A DNA stretch of 64,000 nt from Pseudoalteromonas luteoviolacea (GCF_001696455.1 NZ_MAUJ01000002.1:186001-250000); one strand, 5' to 3'; counted from the first letter of the stretch, positions 28,671 through 38,845 are shown. Notes: generated by a model from the sequence alone, not told the origin. Program-made: numbers and translations.

Positions 28671-30658
28671 TATTTTTTCCTGATCGCATTAAGCAGCTCA
28701 ATGAAATCACGCTGCTGTGCAAAAATCTCTGCCAATTCATGGTTAAGTTTACGGCGCCAGTTGGGATATTCAGTATCCGTTCCAGGTATATTTACCGGTA
28801 TTTGCTGTAGGTCTAAGTCATCGAGTTGAATTGCAACAAGTTGACTGGGAGAGGCTGCTAAGACTTTCATCACCGCTTGATAAATATCCCCCCCTGAGCT
28901 CTCGATCTCACCAAATTCAATACCATGTTGACACAACCAATCCAGCAATCGCTGTTTTTCCAAACCTCTTTCGCGCATGAGTTGCTCACTCTGTTCCGGT
29001 TGAATGATCCTATACGCTACTTTGATGTCTATATCTTTACCAAGCCACCAGCCATGAAATGGCGGGACGTCGTGATTCGCAACCATAGTCAGGGCTCTTG
29101 CCCTAAGCTGATTGGCAAGCTTAAATCCACCATCATGATTCTTTTCAAAGTAAAACAGTGTATTTCCAAAAATTGCGGACTCGTCTAATGCACTAGTGAC
29201 CTCGGGTGGGACAACACCTAAGTCTTCTCCAATGACAACACAGCCATTCAAGTGCGATTCAATTTTTAAAATCGCCAATAATTGCTCAAACGGATAATAG
29301 ACATAACAACCAAGCTCTTTTCCGAGCTCCGAAAAGCACCACCATAGTCTTCGTAGCGCCATGACATGATCGATTCTCAAAGCCCCGACAGAGCGCATAT
29401 TTGCTCTAACTAACGACTTGAAATATCTAAATTGGTTCTCTTTAAGTTTTAGTGGGTTTGGCGCTGGTAATCCCCAGTTTTGTCCGTTCTCAGCCCAGGG
29501 ATCAGGAGGTGCCCCTACGTTCGCACCTTCGGTAAAACAAGGTTGATAAGTTTGGTACTCTAGGCCTTCATGTGTGCAACCAACAGCAAGATCATTAACC
29601 AGCCCAATTTGCATCCCCATGTCCTTTGCAAAGCGCTGGCAAGCTTCAAGTTGCGAGCATGCTAACCACTGCAAAAACCACTCAAACGAACTGAGAGGTA
29701 TATCGCCAAGCTCACTTTTCTGGGTAGCTACAAAGCTTTGAAATCTGTCATTATTTGTTAACTCCAAGCTCCATATCTCATACAACTTATCATAAAGCTG
29801 ATATTTCGTATGACTGACGGTAGCATAGTCAAGATATTCATCATTCAGTTCAATACCCTGCTCTAAACTTGACTCTGTTACAAAGCGCTTCCAGCAAACT
29901 GTGCCTACTATGTCCTCAAGATCATCTAACGCAATATACAAAGGGTTTATCAAACAGCGATGTGAAGGGCTATATGGGCTAGCTTTTTCTGGCTGATCAG
30001 GGAACAACATGTGCAATGGATTTAATAGGACAAAATCCCCACCTAAGTCCGCAAAATATCGGATGAGCGTTTTAAGATCGGAGAAATCTCCAAAGCCATA
30101 ATTGCGATTGCTTTTCAATGTATAAAGCTGAAGTGACACACCCAGTGACTTTGTGGCACCTGACTTGGAGTATGGGTTATAACACTGCTTTGGAGTCGAC
30201 CACAATTCAGAACAAAATGTCCCAAATTCGCAAGATACCTCCATTTTAAAATACCCTATCGGTAATGCACCAAGCGTCACCTCTAGTGCGATATAACGCT
30301 CATTACTATATTGGTAATTTCCTACTTCAGTGCAATGAGCTAAATTAATTTTCAGGTTAATATCACACTCAGGAACTTTAAAGTTGACCACACCATGTCT
30401 ATATGACTCAGGTACTTTAATTACAAACTTGCCGTCGTGTGCATTAGCCAGAGTTACCTCGTCAAGCATTTGCATCCAAGGTGCCACGTCCAATTCGAAA
30501 TTTAGCGAGTTTATATGACTTTCGTTATTTGTATCGATGCCGCAACATGCCAGTGCTCTTTTACGCGTAACGTCATCAAAAACAACATATTCACCATCAT
30601 ATTTTGTATAGTCATACCCAATGCCGTGTAGGTAGTACAGCTGCTGTAAACCTTCCAT
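28670..30658 (-). CDS. malQ: 4-alpha-glucanotransferase (amylomaltase, GH77)
   Basis: A 662-residue enzyme that disproportionates maltodextrins, completing use of the short chains left by GlgP and GlgX. GH77 blocks: GDFSDLKTLIRYFADLGGDF, LRIDHVMALRRLWW, VIGEDLGVVPPEV and MVANHDVPPFHGWW. An N-terminal beta-rich extension of about 150 residues precedes the barrel, as in other proteobacterial MalQ. It follows the small CBM48 gene by 6 nt and is joined to glgB by a TAATG junction. No malP, malT or maltose transporter is near. Confidence 0.93.
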   Translation of the reverse strand: MEGLQQLYYLHGIGYDYTKYDGEYVVFDDVTRKRALACCGIDTNNESHINSLNFELDVAPWMQMLDEVTLANAHDGKFVIKVPESYRHGVVNFKVPECDINLKINLAHCTEVGNYQYSNERYIALEVTLGALPIGYFKMEVSCEFGTFCSELWSTPKQCYNPYSKSGATKSLGVSLQLYTLKSNRNYGFGDFSDLKTLIRYFADLGGDFVLLNPLHMLFPDQPEKASPYSPSHRCLINPLYIALDDLEDIVGTVCWKRFVTESSLEQGIELNDEYLDYATVSHTKYQLYDKLYEIWSLELTNNDRFQSFVATQKSELGDIPLSSFEWFLQWLACSQLEACQRFAKDMGMQIGLVNDLAVGCTHEGLEYQTYQPCFTEGANVGAPPDPWAENGQNWGLPAPNPLKLKENQFRYFKSLVRANMRSVGALRIDHVMALRRLWWCFSELGKELGCYVYYPFEQLLAILKIESHLNGCVVIGEDLGVVPPEVTSALDESAIFGNTLFYFEKNHDGGFKLANQLRARALTMVANHDVPPFHGWWLGKDIDIKVAYRIIQPEQSEQLMRERGLEKQRLLDWLCQHGIEFGEIESSGGDIYQAVMKVLAASPSQLVAIQLDDLDLQQIPVNIPGTDTEYPNWRRKLNHELAEIFAQQRDFIELLNAIRKK

Positions 30659-30664
30659 TGGCTA

Positions 30665-30967
30665 CTAAGCCAATCTTTGAGTATCAACAATACTATTTTC
30701 ACTACCAAACCCATTGGCAGCATATCCATCAGCGTTATGGTCGTTATCCCACTGTTTGCCATCAATCAGATAGCGAAAATGAAATTTTTTTTCGGTAGGG
30801 AGTCTGTGCTTCACTCTAAAGCGTTTATCTTTTTTATTGAACTTCATCGATATAGGTTGCCAGTCATTAAACTCAGCGACTAGCTCAACCTTGTTCGCAT
30901 CAGGGTGAGAAAATTCAAACGTAATTTCTGCTTCGTTTTTTGTTTTAAAAAAACGTTTTGTTAACAT
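30665..30967 (-). CDS. Stand-alone CBM48 (AMPK-beta-like glycogen-binding) protein
   Basis: A 100-residue protein that is essentially one early-set/CBM48 domain: KVELVAEFNDWQPISM, then KFHFRYLIDGKQWDNDHNAD, the same carbohydrate-binding pattern as the AMPK beta subunit. It has no catalytic domain and no signal peptide. I use the ATG at 30967, with GGAG seven bases upstream, rather than the longer open frame from 31009. It is the first gene of the glycogen operon. It may bind glycogen and tether or regulate the enzymes; this is inference. Confidence 0.85.
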   Translation of the reverse strand: MLTKRFFKTKNEAEITFEFSHPDANKVELVAEFNDWQPISMKFNKKDKRFRVKHRLPTEKKFHFRYLIDGKQWDNDHNADGYAANGFGSENSIVDTQRLA

Positions 30968-31413
30968 CTTGGGCTCCAAAAACCTAACCTGGTTGGTGTT
31001 CCTTGCCACAAAAGGATGTCGTATAATTAATGCCTATACGCACACATTTTGTGAGAATAATTTAGTTCATCAAATAAACTTGTACGCCTCACAACAGTGC
31101 AATACCACTCGAATTTGCACCAGAAAAGTACATTTTTGGATAGTCAACTTGATACCTAACTAGTTGCAGCAAATATCAAGCCAACGACATAAAAAAGTAG
31201 ATAAGAATTATTATCATGTAAAGTGAATTAATTTGATAATTGATCTTACTCAGTGAATTTTAAATTATTTTGTTTAAATAAAGTTGAATTTATTTTGATA
31301 ATTGCACTTGTTAGCAAAAGCGTGTAAAAGGTTGTAATCTCTGTGACTAATATGATGTATACTACAGAGTTAAGAAGGATCCGTTTATCGGTTAATTTTG
31401 GATTGTCTCAATC
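30968..31413. promoter_or_regulatory. Regulatory region between glycogen operon and GGDEF-EAL gene
   Basis: A 446-nt AT-rich spacer between divergent units. It contains two nearly identical 19-20 nt direct repeats (separate entry), and a -10-like TATACT at 31358-31363 without a well-spaced -35. The plus-strand gene has no clear Shine-Dalgarno; a small dyad GATTG-TCT-CAATC (31401-31413) abuts its ATG. No gene is seen here. Confidence 0.5.
31224..31304 (+). repeat. Pair of direct repeats TGAATTAATTTGATAATTG / TGAATTTATTTTGATAATTG
   Basis: Copy 1 is at 31224-31242 and copy 2 at 31285-31304; the identical core TTTGATAATTG begins 62 nt apart, close to six helical turns, so both faces of a looping regulator could be aligned. 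They sit in the divergent region of the glycogen operon. The binding protein is not known. Confidence 0.5.
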
Positions 31414-33327
31414 ATGCAAAATGTATTTAAAAATTTAGCGTACAGCTTAGTCAGTATCATAGTGATTGGGATCGCTGCAAACTTAACGTTTGCAAAACAC
31501 GTTGTGAATGCGCAATCAGGCTTATTGACACTGGAGACGCAAACGGCAAACCAGTCAGAAGTTCACGGCACTTCCCCCTGGTTTCAATTTGTTCTTTATG
31601 ACCAAGATTTTGTAGAGCTCGATACCCAATACTATGTTGTCGTTGGTAAAGAAAACGCGAGCTATATACTTGCCACTACCAGCGAAGTTTTCACACTTGT
31701 GTGGTCTTCGCCAGCGTTACTTATGCTTTGCTTGCTCGTTGTGCTTTTTATTTTCTCTCGACTTAAGAGCCAATCTCACGAATCAGCGCAATTAGACGCC
31801 CTACTTGCAATCAATAAAGATTTAACAAACCTGTTGAAAGGTCTGGATATCCAGCATAAGGAGCTGCACTCTGGCGGCCCCATGGCACAAATTTGTCATT
31901 CCGTTCAAGCGCTGAGTGATAACTTACAACGCATCAAAGTACAATCAGACAGCCATGTATACCAAGATAAGCTCACAAAGCTTATCGACCGCCATGCTTA
32001 TATTGAACATATCAGTGAGCAACTAACAGAAGCTGATAAAAGTAAAACCAAATGTGGACTGCTTTTTATCGATTTAGATGGATTCAAACAAGTAAATGAC
32101 TCTTTCGGGCACAGTTTCGGAGATGAGATCCTAATACAAGTCTCTGGTAGATTAGAGCAGGTAGTTCGACAGTTTCAACTTAATGATGCGCACCCGGTAC
32201 ATGGATTAGATCAAAACCTGTCACGCCTTGGGGGTGATGAATTTTCAATCTTTATCCCTAACTTGAGAGATACCAGCTTCTGTACAGAGGTTGCACAAAC
32301 TATATTGAGTGAAGTAGAACGCGACTTTGTCTTGGGAAATAAGCTGGTCAAAATCAGTGCAAGTATTGGTATTGCCGTATTCCCCGACAGTGCTTCAACG
32401 CCAAATGCGTTGTTGCAAATGTCTGATGTTGCCATGTATCGAGCCAAAACCGATGGTAGAGGTATATTTAGAGTGTACTCTCCAGAAATGGGCAATAAGA
32501 TCCGTCGTTATCATTATTTACTTGAAGAGTTGCGCCTCGCAATTGCCTCGCAAAATTTTCAGCTTTCCTTTCAACCTATCGTGCATGTTGAAGATTGCTC
32601 TATTGATTATTTTGAAGCGCTCACACGTTGGCACCACCCAATCGAAGGGCTTATTCCGCCGTCAGAATTCATACCGATTGCGGAAGAATCCAATTTAATC
32701 CTTGAACTGGGTGATTGGATTTTATTGGAGTCTTGTCGACAAATGTCCGCATGGCACAACGCGGGTATGAAAAAGGTCAAAATCTCGGTTAATGTTTCGG
32801 GGATCCAACTGAAGCATCGACCTATCTACGATTGGGTATTAGCGGCATTAGATAAATCAGGACTGCCAGCAACTTCTCTGATGATAGAGATCACTGAGTC
32901 AACGCTTATCACTGCAAGTGACGAAATCATCGCGCAGTTAGAACGGTGTAGAAGCGCAGGTGTAACTATAGCCATTGATGACTTTGGTACTGGGTTTAGC
33001 TCATTAAGTACCCTAGCTGATTTGCCAATTGATGTAATAAAAATTGATAAGTTATTTATTTCACAGGCAAAAGATAATCCCAAGTACTACAAGATTTTAA
33101 ACTCCATCAGCGAACTTGGTGCGCAACTCGGGCTGAAAATTGTCGCAGAGGGCGTTGAACAATTAGATCAATTCGAACTTGTGAAAGACATGGGGATATG
33201 CTGCGTTCAAGGGTATCTTGTCAGCCGACCAGAGACATCAAGAAATGTCGGAGACAAAGTGCTCAAAGGCAACGTCAATCACATTGCCTCTACTGGCACG
33301 AGTGTTTGGCTGCCAAAAGCCAACTAG
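31414..33327 (+). CDS. Membrane GGDEF-EAL protein
   Basis: A 637-residue protein with two transmembrane helices (about 7-27 and 98-116) enclosing a small periplasmic part of about 70 residues, then GGDEF (residues 273-277, SRLGGDEFSIF) and EAL (401-403, YFEALTRWHHP) domains. Both motifs are intact, as is the DDFGTGFSSL loop, so it could make or break cyclic-di-GMP; which activity dominates is not decided by sequence. It is divergent from the glycogen operon. The stop codon abuts a shared stem-loop with the Lrp gene. Confidence 0.9.
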   Translation: MQNVFKNLAYSLVSIIVIGIAANLTFAKHVVNAQSGLLTLETQTANQSEVHGTSPWFQFVLYDQDFVELDTQYYVVVGKENASYILATTSEVFTLVWSSPALLMLCLLVVLFIFSRLKSQSHESAQLDALLAINKDLTNLLKGLDIQHKELHSGGPMAQICHSVQALSDNLQRIKVQSDSHVYQDKLTKLIDRHAYIEHISEQLTEADKSKTKCGLLFIDLDGFKQVNDSFGHSFGDEILIQVSGRLEQVVRQFQLNDAHPVHGLDQNLSRLGGDEFSIFIPNLRDTSFCTEVAQTILSEVERDFVLGNKLVKISASIGIAVFPDSASTPNALLQMSDVAMYRAKTDGRGIFRVYSPEMGNKIRRYHYLLEELRLAIASQNFQLSFQPIVHVEDCSIDYFEALTRWHHPIEGLIPPSEFIPIAEESNLILELGDWILLESCRQMSAWHNAGMKKVKISVNVSGIQLKHRPIYDWVLAALDKSGLPATSLMIEITESTLITASDEIIAQLERCRSAGVTIAIDDFGTGFSSLSTLADLPIDVIKIDKLFISQAKDNPKYYKILNSISELGAQLGLKIVAEGVEQLDQFELVKDMGICCVQGYLVSRPETSRNVGDKVLKGNVNHIASTGTSVWLPKAN

Positions 33328-33353
33328 TTTCAGCGCGTGATTAGCGCTGAAAC
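33327..33353. terminator. Stem-loop shared by GGDEF-EAL gene and Lrp-family gene
   Basis: A perfect 10-bp stem GTTTCAGCGC / GCGCTGAAAC with loop GTGATTA. The loop contains the TAA stop of the minus-strand regulator (33341-33343) and the stem begins at the last base of the plus-strand TAG. The trailing T run is short on both strands, so efficiency is uncertain. Confidence 0.6.
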
Positions 33354-33769
33354 TTTGTCTCTAAAATCACAGATGAGTTAGTGCGCTCCACGCCGTCCAA
33401 ATTACCAATTTCATCAAGCAATTGACTTAACTGCTCCAAATTTTGTGCTTCCACAATCGCTATCATGTCATATTCGCCGCTGATCGCGTATAGAGCTGAA
33501 ATATGTGTCAGCTGTTTAAGCGCATTATTCGTTTTAGCAGTTAACTTCTGTTTTACCTTTATAGACACGTGCGCTGACACAAGGTTACCTAAATAGTCCT
33601 GACCAAAGTCGATCTTATAACCTTGTATCACCCCATTTTGCTCTAACTTTTGTAACCTTGACTGCACGGTCGTACGGGACATATCCAGCAACCTAGCAAG
33701 CTCTGAAATACTCGCCCTAGCATTACTACGCAGTACAGAAATCAATCTTTCATCTTGTTTGCTTATCAT
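33341..33769 (-). CDS. Lrp/AsnC-family transcriptional regulator
   Basis: A 142-residue regulator, from the ATG at 33769 (MISKQDERLISVL); the open frame extends to 33883 but the family begins here. The helix-turn-helix is ASISELARLLDMSRTTVQSRLQ and the RAM effector domain follows (YALSG-like YAISGEYDMIAIVEA). It is divergent from astC/argD, so it may control arginine catabolism in response to an amino acid. An AsnC-type dimer or octamer would be expected. Confidence 0.87.
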   Translation of the reverse strand: MISKQDERLISVLRSNARASISELARLLDMSRTTVQSRLQKLEQNGVIQGYKIDFGQDYLGNLVSAHVSIKVKQKLTAKTNNALKQLTHISALYAISGEYDMIAIVEAQNLEQLSQLLDEIGNLDGVERTNSSVILETKFQR

Positions 33770-33860
33770 TTTGATAAATTCTTTCGTCAATATGACGAAC
33801 ATTCTACTCATTTTATCCAAAATTACACTGCAAATTTTCATCACATCACGCAATAATGAC

Positions 33861-33891
33861 TGAATAAGAATATACACAGACATAATGTGTA
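33861..33891. promoter_or_regulatory. Candidate operator sites before astC
   Basis: Two overlapping signals lie 34 nt or more upstream of the astC start: TGAAT-AAGA-ATATA (33861-33874), which partly resembles an ARG box, and the dyad TACACA-N7-TGTGTA (33873-33891). Either could be the site of ArgR or of the divergent Lrp-family protein. Neither assignment is firm. Confidence 0.35.
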
Positions 33892-33897
33892 GTTTAA

Positions 33898-35130
<1,233 letters not shown>

Positions 35131-35137
35131 TAATTTT

Positions 35138-35157
35138 GGGCGGGATTCCGCCCTTTT
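35138..35157 (+). terminator. Stem-loop between astC and astA
   Basis: GGGCGG-GATT-CCGCCC followed by TTTT, in the 37 nt between the two genes. It is a short intrinsic-terminator shape and may lower astA expression relative to astC or stabilise the astC message end. Confidence 0.6.
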
Positions 35158-35167
35158 AGATACTCCT

Positions 35168-36205
35168 ATGCAAGTACTTAGACCTATCAGCAGCGAAGAC
35201 TTCGCTGCTTTAAAAACCATCGCAATAGAGTCAGGACATGGATTTACTTCGTTGCCTGTTGACGATGAACTTTTAAAGAACAAAATACAGCGCTCACAAG
35301 AGAGCTTCGAAAAGGTACTCGATGCACCTATGGATGAGGGCTACTTGTTTGTTCTTGAAGACTCACAAACGGGTGACATTATAGGCACCACCGCCATTGA
35401 AGCGGCCGTTGGAATGCAGATCCCGTTGTACCACTACCATCAAGGTAAAACAGTCCATCATTCAAGCACATTGAATGTCTACAATACCGTTGACATACTG
35501 TCGATTTGTAATGATTACACTGGAAGCTCAGAAATCTGCACACTATTTTTGAGAGAACAGTTTCGTCGCGGTTTGGCTGGTAGATTTTTGTCACGAGTTC
35601 GTTTCTTGTTTATGGCTGAACATAAACAAAGATTCAGCGACAAAGTCATTGCTGAAATGCGCGGTGTGAGCGATGAAAATGGACATAGCCCTTTTTGGCA
35701 ATGGCTTGAGGAGCACTTTTTTAGTATCGAGTTCCCTCAAGCTGACCACTTGGTTGGCCTTGGTGACAAAGTATTTATTTCTGAACTGATGCCTAAATAC
35801 CCCATTTATGCCAATCTATTGAGTCCAGAAGCACAGGCAGTGATTGGTCATGTACATGAAAAAACCAAGCCAGCACTGAGGCTATTGCAAAAAGAAGGGT
35901 TTGAACATAGGGGTTACGTCGATCTATTCGATGCTGGGCCAACCATTGAGGCCAGATTAGAAAACATCCGTACGGTAAGAGAAACTCAAATTGGGACTCT
36001 AGTGATTGCTCAGCAGATTGCTCAGCAGGTGCCTAGTACAGAAGCTACGTGGGCTTTATCAAACGGGCAGCTAACAGGATTTCGAGCGACTTTCACAACT
36101 GAAGCGATGTGGGATGAAGCAACGAAAACATTTACGGTTAACCATGAAACAGCGCAAGCACTTAAATTAAGTGCTGGCGACAAAATCAGTGGATTCGTTT
36201 TATAA
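35168..36205 (+). CDS. astA: Arginine N-succinyltransferase
   Basis: A 345-residue acyltransferase transferring succinyl from succinyl-CoA to arginine, first step of the AST pathway. The start VLRPISSEDFAALKTIAIESG and the core ICTLFLREQFRRGLAGRFLSR with FLFMAEHKQRF are characteristic of AstA. Length matches E. coli AstA (344). There is only a weak ribosome-binding site before the ATG. astB, astD and astE are not in the window; arginine pathway completion requires genes elsewhere. Confidence 0.93.
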   Translation: MQVLRPISSEDFAALKTIAIESGHGFTSLPVDDELLKNKIQRSQESFEKVLDAPMDEGYLFVLEDSQTGDIIGTTAIEAAVGMQIPLYHYHQGKTVHHSSTLNVYNTVDILSICNDYTGSSEICTLFLREQFRRGLAGRFLSRVRFLFMAEHKQRFSDKVIAEMRGVSDENGHSPFWQWLEEHFFSIEFPQADHLVGLGDKVFISELMPKYPIYANLLSPEAQAVIGHVHEKTKPALRLLQKEGFEHRGYVDLFDAGPTIEARLENIRTVRETQIGTLVIAQQIAQQVPSTEATWALSNGQLTGFRATFTTEAMWDEATKTFTVNHETAQALKLSAGDKISGFVL

Positions 36206-36275
36206 CAATCAAATACGTCGTGCTTTGTCGTAACATTAACACGCGGCCAAGCCGCTATTTTAAGGAATTGTCATT

Positions 36276-37079
36276 ATGCACAACAATGTAGATAGCTTAT
36301 TCGAAAACTTATGGAGCAACTATTTAGAGGTCACTCCATCAGCGGTAAAAGTTCATGAGCTATTAGGTTCAACGCAGCAAGATGATGTCATCAACGATCA
36401 CATCGCTTTACGTACTTTTAACCACGAGAAAGTAGGGTTAGAAAAGCTTGCTGCACACTTCAAGGCTGTTGGTTACAAAGAGTGTGGCGAGTACCACTTT
36501 GAAGCTAAGAAGCTATATGCTAAACACTATGAGCACAGTGATCCTAGCAAGCCAAAAGTATTTATTTCTGAACTCTTACTAGAGAAATGCTCTGAAGAAC
36601 TTCAGTCCATCGTCGCAACTATGATCGACAGCATTGATGAAAGCGCAGTAACGGCTGAAAACTTCCTTTACTCTGGTACTCACTGGCAAGTAAGCAACGA
36701 AACGTATAAAAAATTGCTAGAAGAAAGTGAGTATGCTGCATGGATGTCTGCATGGGGTTACCGTGCAAACCACTTTACTGTGAGCATCAACTACTTAGCA
36801 AACTTTGAAACTATTGAAGCTGTTAACTCTGCACTTAAAGATGCAGGGTTTGCGCTGAATACGTCTGGTGGTGAAGTTAAAGGCTCTCCTGAAGTTTTAT
36901 TAGAGCAATCTTCAACACTTGCAGATCACCAACCAGTTAAGTTCTCTGATGGTGAATTTGAAATCCCAAGTTGCTTCTATGAGTTTGCACTTCGTTACAA
37001 CAAACCAGACGGAGAGCTGTACACCGGATTTGTTGCCGCATCAGCAGATAAAATCTTCGAAAGTACTAACGCCAGATAA
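36276..37079 (+). CDS. DUF1338 family protein
   Basis: A 267-residue protein in the family related to YdcJ/HglS 2-oxoacid dioxygenase-decarboxylases. It carries two conserved histidines expected for the metal site: DHIALRTFNHEKVG and the ANHFTVSINYL block. The function of the short form is not proven; HglS acts on 2-oxoadipate in lysine breakdown, so a dioxygenase on an amino-acid-derived oxoacid is possible. AAGGA lies 8 nt before the start. It occupies the place where astD might be expected after astA, and a strong terminator follows. Confidence 0.8.
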   Translation: MHNNVDSLFENLWSNYLEVTPSAVKVHELLGSTQQDDVINDHIALRTFNHEKVGLEKLAAHFKAVGYKECGEYHFEAKKLYAKHYEHSDPSKPKVFISELLLEKCSEELQSIVATMIDSIDESAVTAENFLYSGTHWQVSNETYKKLLEESEYAAWMSAWGYRANHFTVSINYLANFETIEAVNSALKDAGFALNTSGGEVKGSPEVLLEQSSTLADHQPVKFSDGEFEIPSCFYEFALRYNKPDGELYTGFVAASADKIFESTNAR

Positions 37080-37126
37080 TACTTCTCGCGTTAATATTAA
37101 TTGAAGTAAAACTAACTTAAACACGC

Positions 37127-37150
37127 AAAGCAGCCTTTGGCTGCTTTTTT
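37127..37150 (+). terminator. Intrinsic terminator after DUF1338 gene
   Basis: Stem AAAGCAGCC / GGCTGCTTT with loop TTT and a run of six T. It closes the astC-astA-DUF1338 unit. Confidence 0.88.
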
Positions 37151-37245
37151 CTTGCCCCAAATTTGTAGACCATGTAGATTGAGAGAATAAGGACGAATGT
37201 TAATTTAACTCAAGCTGATTAATCTCCAAGGATATAGAGGCATAC

Positions 37246-38016
37246 GTGTATACAGCAATCACTCCACCACCCGCGCTCGCCCCTTACATTATTAACTTTT
37301 GGTATACCGATGGCCCAATATCCGCCCAAGCGCAAGCAATTCACAGCGATGGATGCATTTCTATATTATTAGTACTGTCTGGTGAGTCAGTAATTAAAGA
37401 CGTCTCAATGCGCGCAGGCGCATACTTGTTAGGCCCCCAAACAACGTCCCGATTGTGGCACTTTAATACCCACGCACTGCACATGGTTGGCGCACGGCTC
37501 ACCCCATTAGGAGCAAAGCGCCTGTCAAATATACCTCTGAAATATATAAAAAATGAATGCATTGAATTGCAAGAAGTTTTAAATACCGGCTTCTTAAAAG
37601 CAAAAGTAATGACACCTAAGTTGACGCCTCTGCAGAGAATACATGCACTATGCAGTTGGTTAGAACATCACTTTAATAAGACCAATTATCAGCTTCCCCT
37701 TGCTTTTTCTACAACATTAATACAGATAGATAACCAACCTAGGTCAATAAAGCTCGCACACATGTATGACAAACTAGGCCTAAACAGCAGACGTGTTGAA
37801 AGAGCATTTATAGAGTCAATTGGCATGAGTCCTAAAGAATATGCAACCTTGGTGGAAGTATTTAACTCAAGAAATGCCATCAAGCATAGTCCGAACAAGC
37901 CACTGACAGACATTGCTCATGACCTAGAGTATGTAGATCAGTCTCATTTCATTCGTCAGTTTAAAAAAGTGATGCAAATCACACCAAAACAATACAGGAC
38001 GAGGTTAGCAAGGTGA
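37246..38016 (+). CDS. AraC-family transcriptional regulator
   Basis: A 256-residue protein with a C-terminal AraC DNA-binding domain holding two helix-turn-helices (LGLNSRRVERAFIESIGMSPKEY and LTDIAHDLEYVDQSHFIRQFKK, ending MQITPKQYR) and an N-terminal ligand domain of the kind found in DUF6597-like AraC proteins. The GTG start has GAGG five bases ahead. Its stop overlaps the PPK2 start by 4 nt (GTGA), so regulator and enzyme are coupled. The effector is unknown. Confidence 0.87.
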   Translation: MYTAITPPPALAPYIINFWYTDGPISAQAQAIHSDGCISILLVLSGESVIKDVSMRAGAYLLGPQTTSRLWHFNTHALHMVGARLTPLGAKRLSNIPLKYIKNECIELQEVLNTGFLKAKVMTPKLTPLQRIHALCSWLEHHFNKTNYQLPLAFSTTLIQIDNQPRSIKLAHMYDKLGLNSRRVERAFIESIGMSPKEYATLVEVFNSRNAIKHSPNKPLTDIAHDLEYVDQSHFIRQFKKVMQITPKQYRTRLAR

Positions 38017-38843
38017 GTAACCAGACAAATCTAGACCGCGCAAAAAGCACTCCAACATTAATCGCTGGGTATGAAAAACACCCTGCGATTGATACCAAAA
38101 AAGCATACAAACAAGCGTTAAAGTACTGGCAAAACGAATTACTTCATGTGCAACAAGCGTATTACCACCAAGGACAACGCGCAGTAATCGTTTTTGAAGG
38201 CTGGGACGCAGCAGGAAAAGGCGGTGCAATTCGCCGTATAACCGAGCGGTTAGACCCTCGCGGTTATCAGGTATTCCCTATTAGTGCACCAACCGAAGAT
38301 GAGCAAGGCAAACACTACCTTTATCGGTTTTTTAATAAACTGCCTAAGGCAGGTACATTGACCATATTCGACCGCTCTTACTACGGCAGGGTGCTAGTTG
38401 AACGAGTCGAAGGGTTTGCCAGCGATTCGGCTTGGCAGCGCGCTTATCGAGAAATTAATGAATTTGAGCAACTTTTGACTGACGATAACATTAAAGTCAT
38501 AAAACTGTTTTTACATATCAGTAGTGACGAACAACTCAAGCGATTTTCAGAGCGTCTGAATAATCCCTACAAGCGTTGGAAGTTAACTCAAGAAGACATT
38601 AGAAATAGAAACAAGCGCAGTGAGTACGAAGTGGCAATCAATGAAATGCTGAAAAAAACGCATACAAATCGGGCTCCATGGTCCGTTATATTGGCCGACC
38701 ATAAATGGTACACACGCGTTGAGGTAATAAAGAGCCTCACTCAAGCTTTACGTGAGGGAATGGTCATTGAGCCGCCTCCAGTAGACCCGAAAGTTGTGGA
38801 ATTGGCAGAGCAGCAACTTGGCATTAAACAAAAGAGGATGTAA
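38013..38843 (+). CDS. ppk2: Polyphosphate kinase 2 family protein
   Basis: A 276-residue P-loop kinase that uses polyphosphate to phosphorylate nucleotides. Walker A is EGWDAAGKGGAIRRITERL, the lid module NPYKRWKLTQEDIRNRNKR, and the Walker B region FDRSYYGRVLVERVEGF. Single-domain size fits class I-III PPK2; the EGWDAAGKG variant is common in AMP-phosphorylating members, but the class is not decided. It starts with GTG overlapping the AraC stop, and DUF2252 follows by 2 nt, so the three genes form one operon. Confidence 0.88.
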   Translation: MSNQTNLDRAKSTPTLIAGYEKHPAIDTKKAYKQALKYWQNELLHVQQAYYHQGQRAVIVFEGWDAAGKGGAIRRITERLDPRGYQVFPISAPTEDEQGKHYLYRFFNKLPKAGTLTIFDRSYYGRVLVERVEGFASDSAWQRAYREINEFEQLLTDDNIKVIKLFLHISSDEQLKRFSERLNNPYKRWKLTQEDIRNRNKRSEYEVAINEMLKKTHTNRAPWSVILADHKWYTRVEVIKSLTQALREGMVIEPPPVDPKVVELAEQQLGIKQKRM

Positions 38844-38845
38844 GC

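Noticed and set aside
33341..33883. Long N-terminus of the Lrp-family protein
   Set aside because: The family begins at the ATG at 33769; the extra residues run into the divergent promoter.
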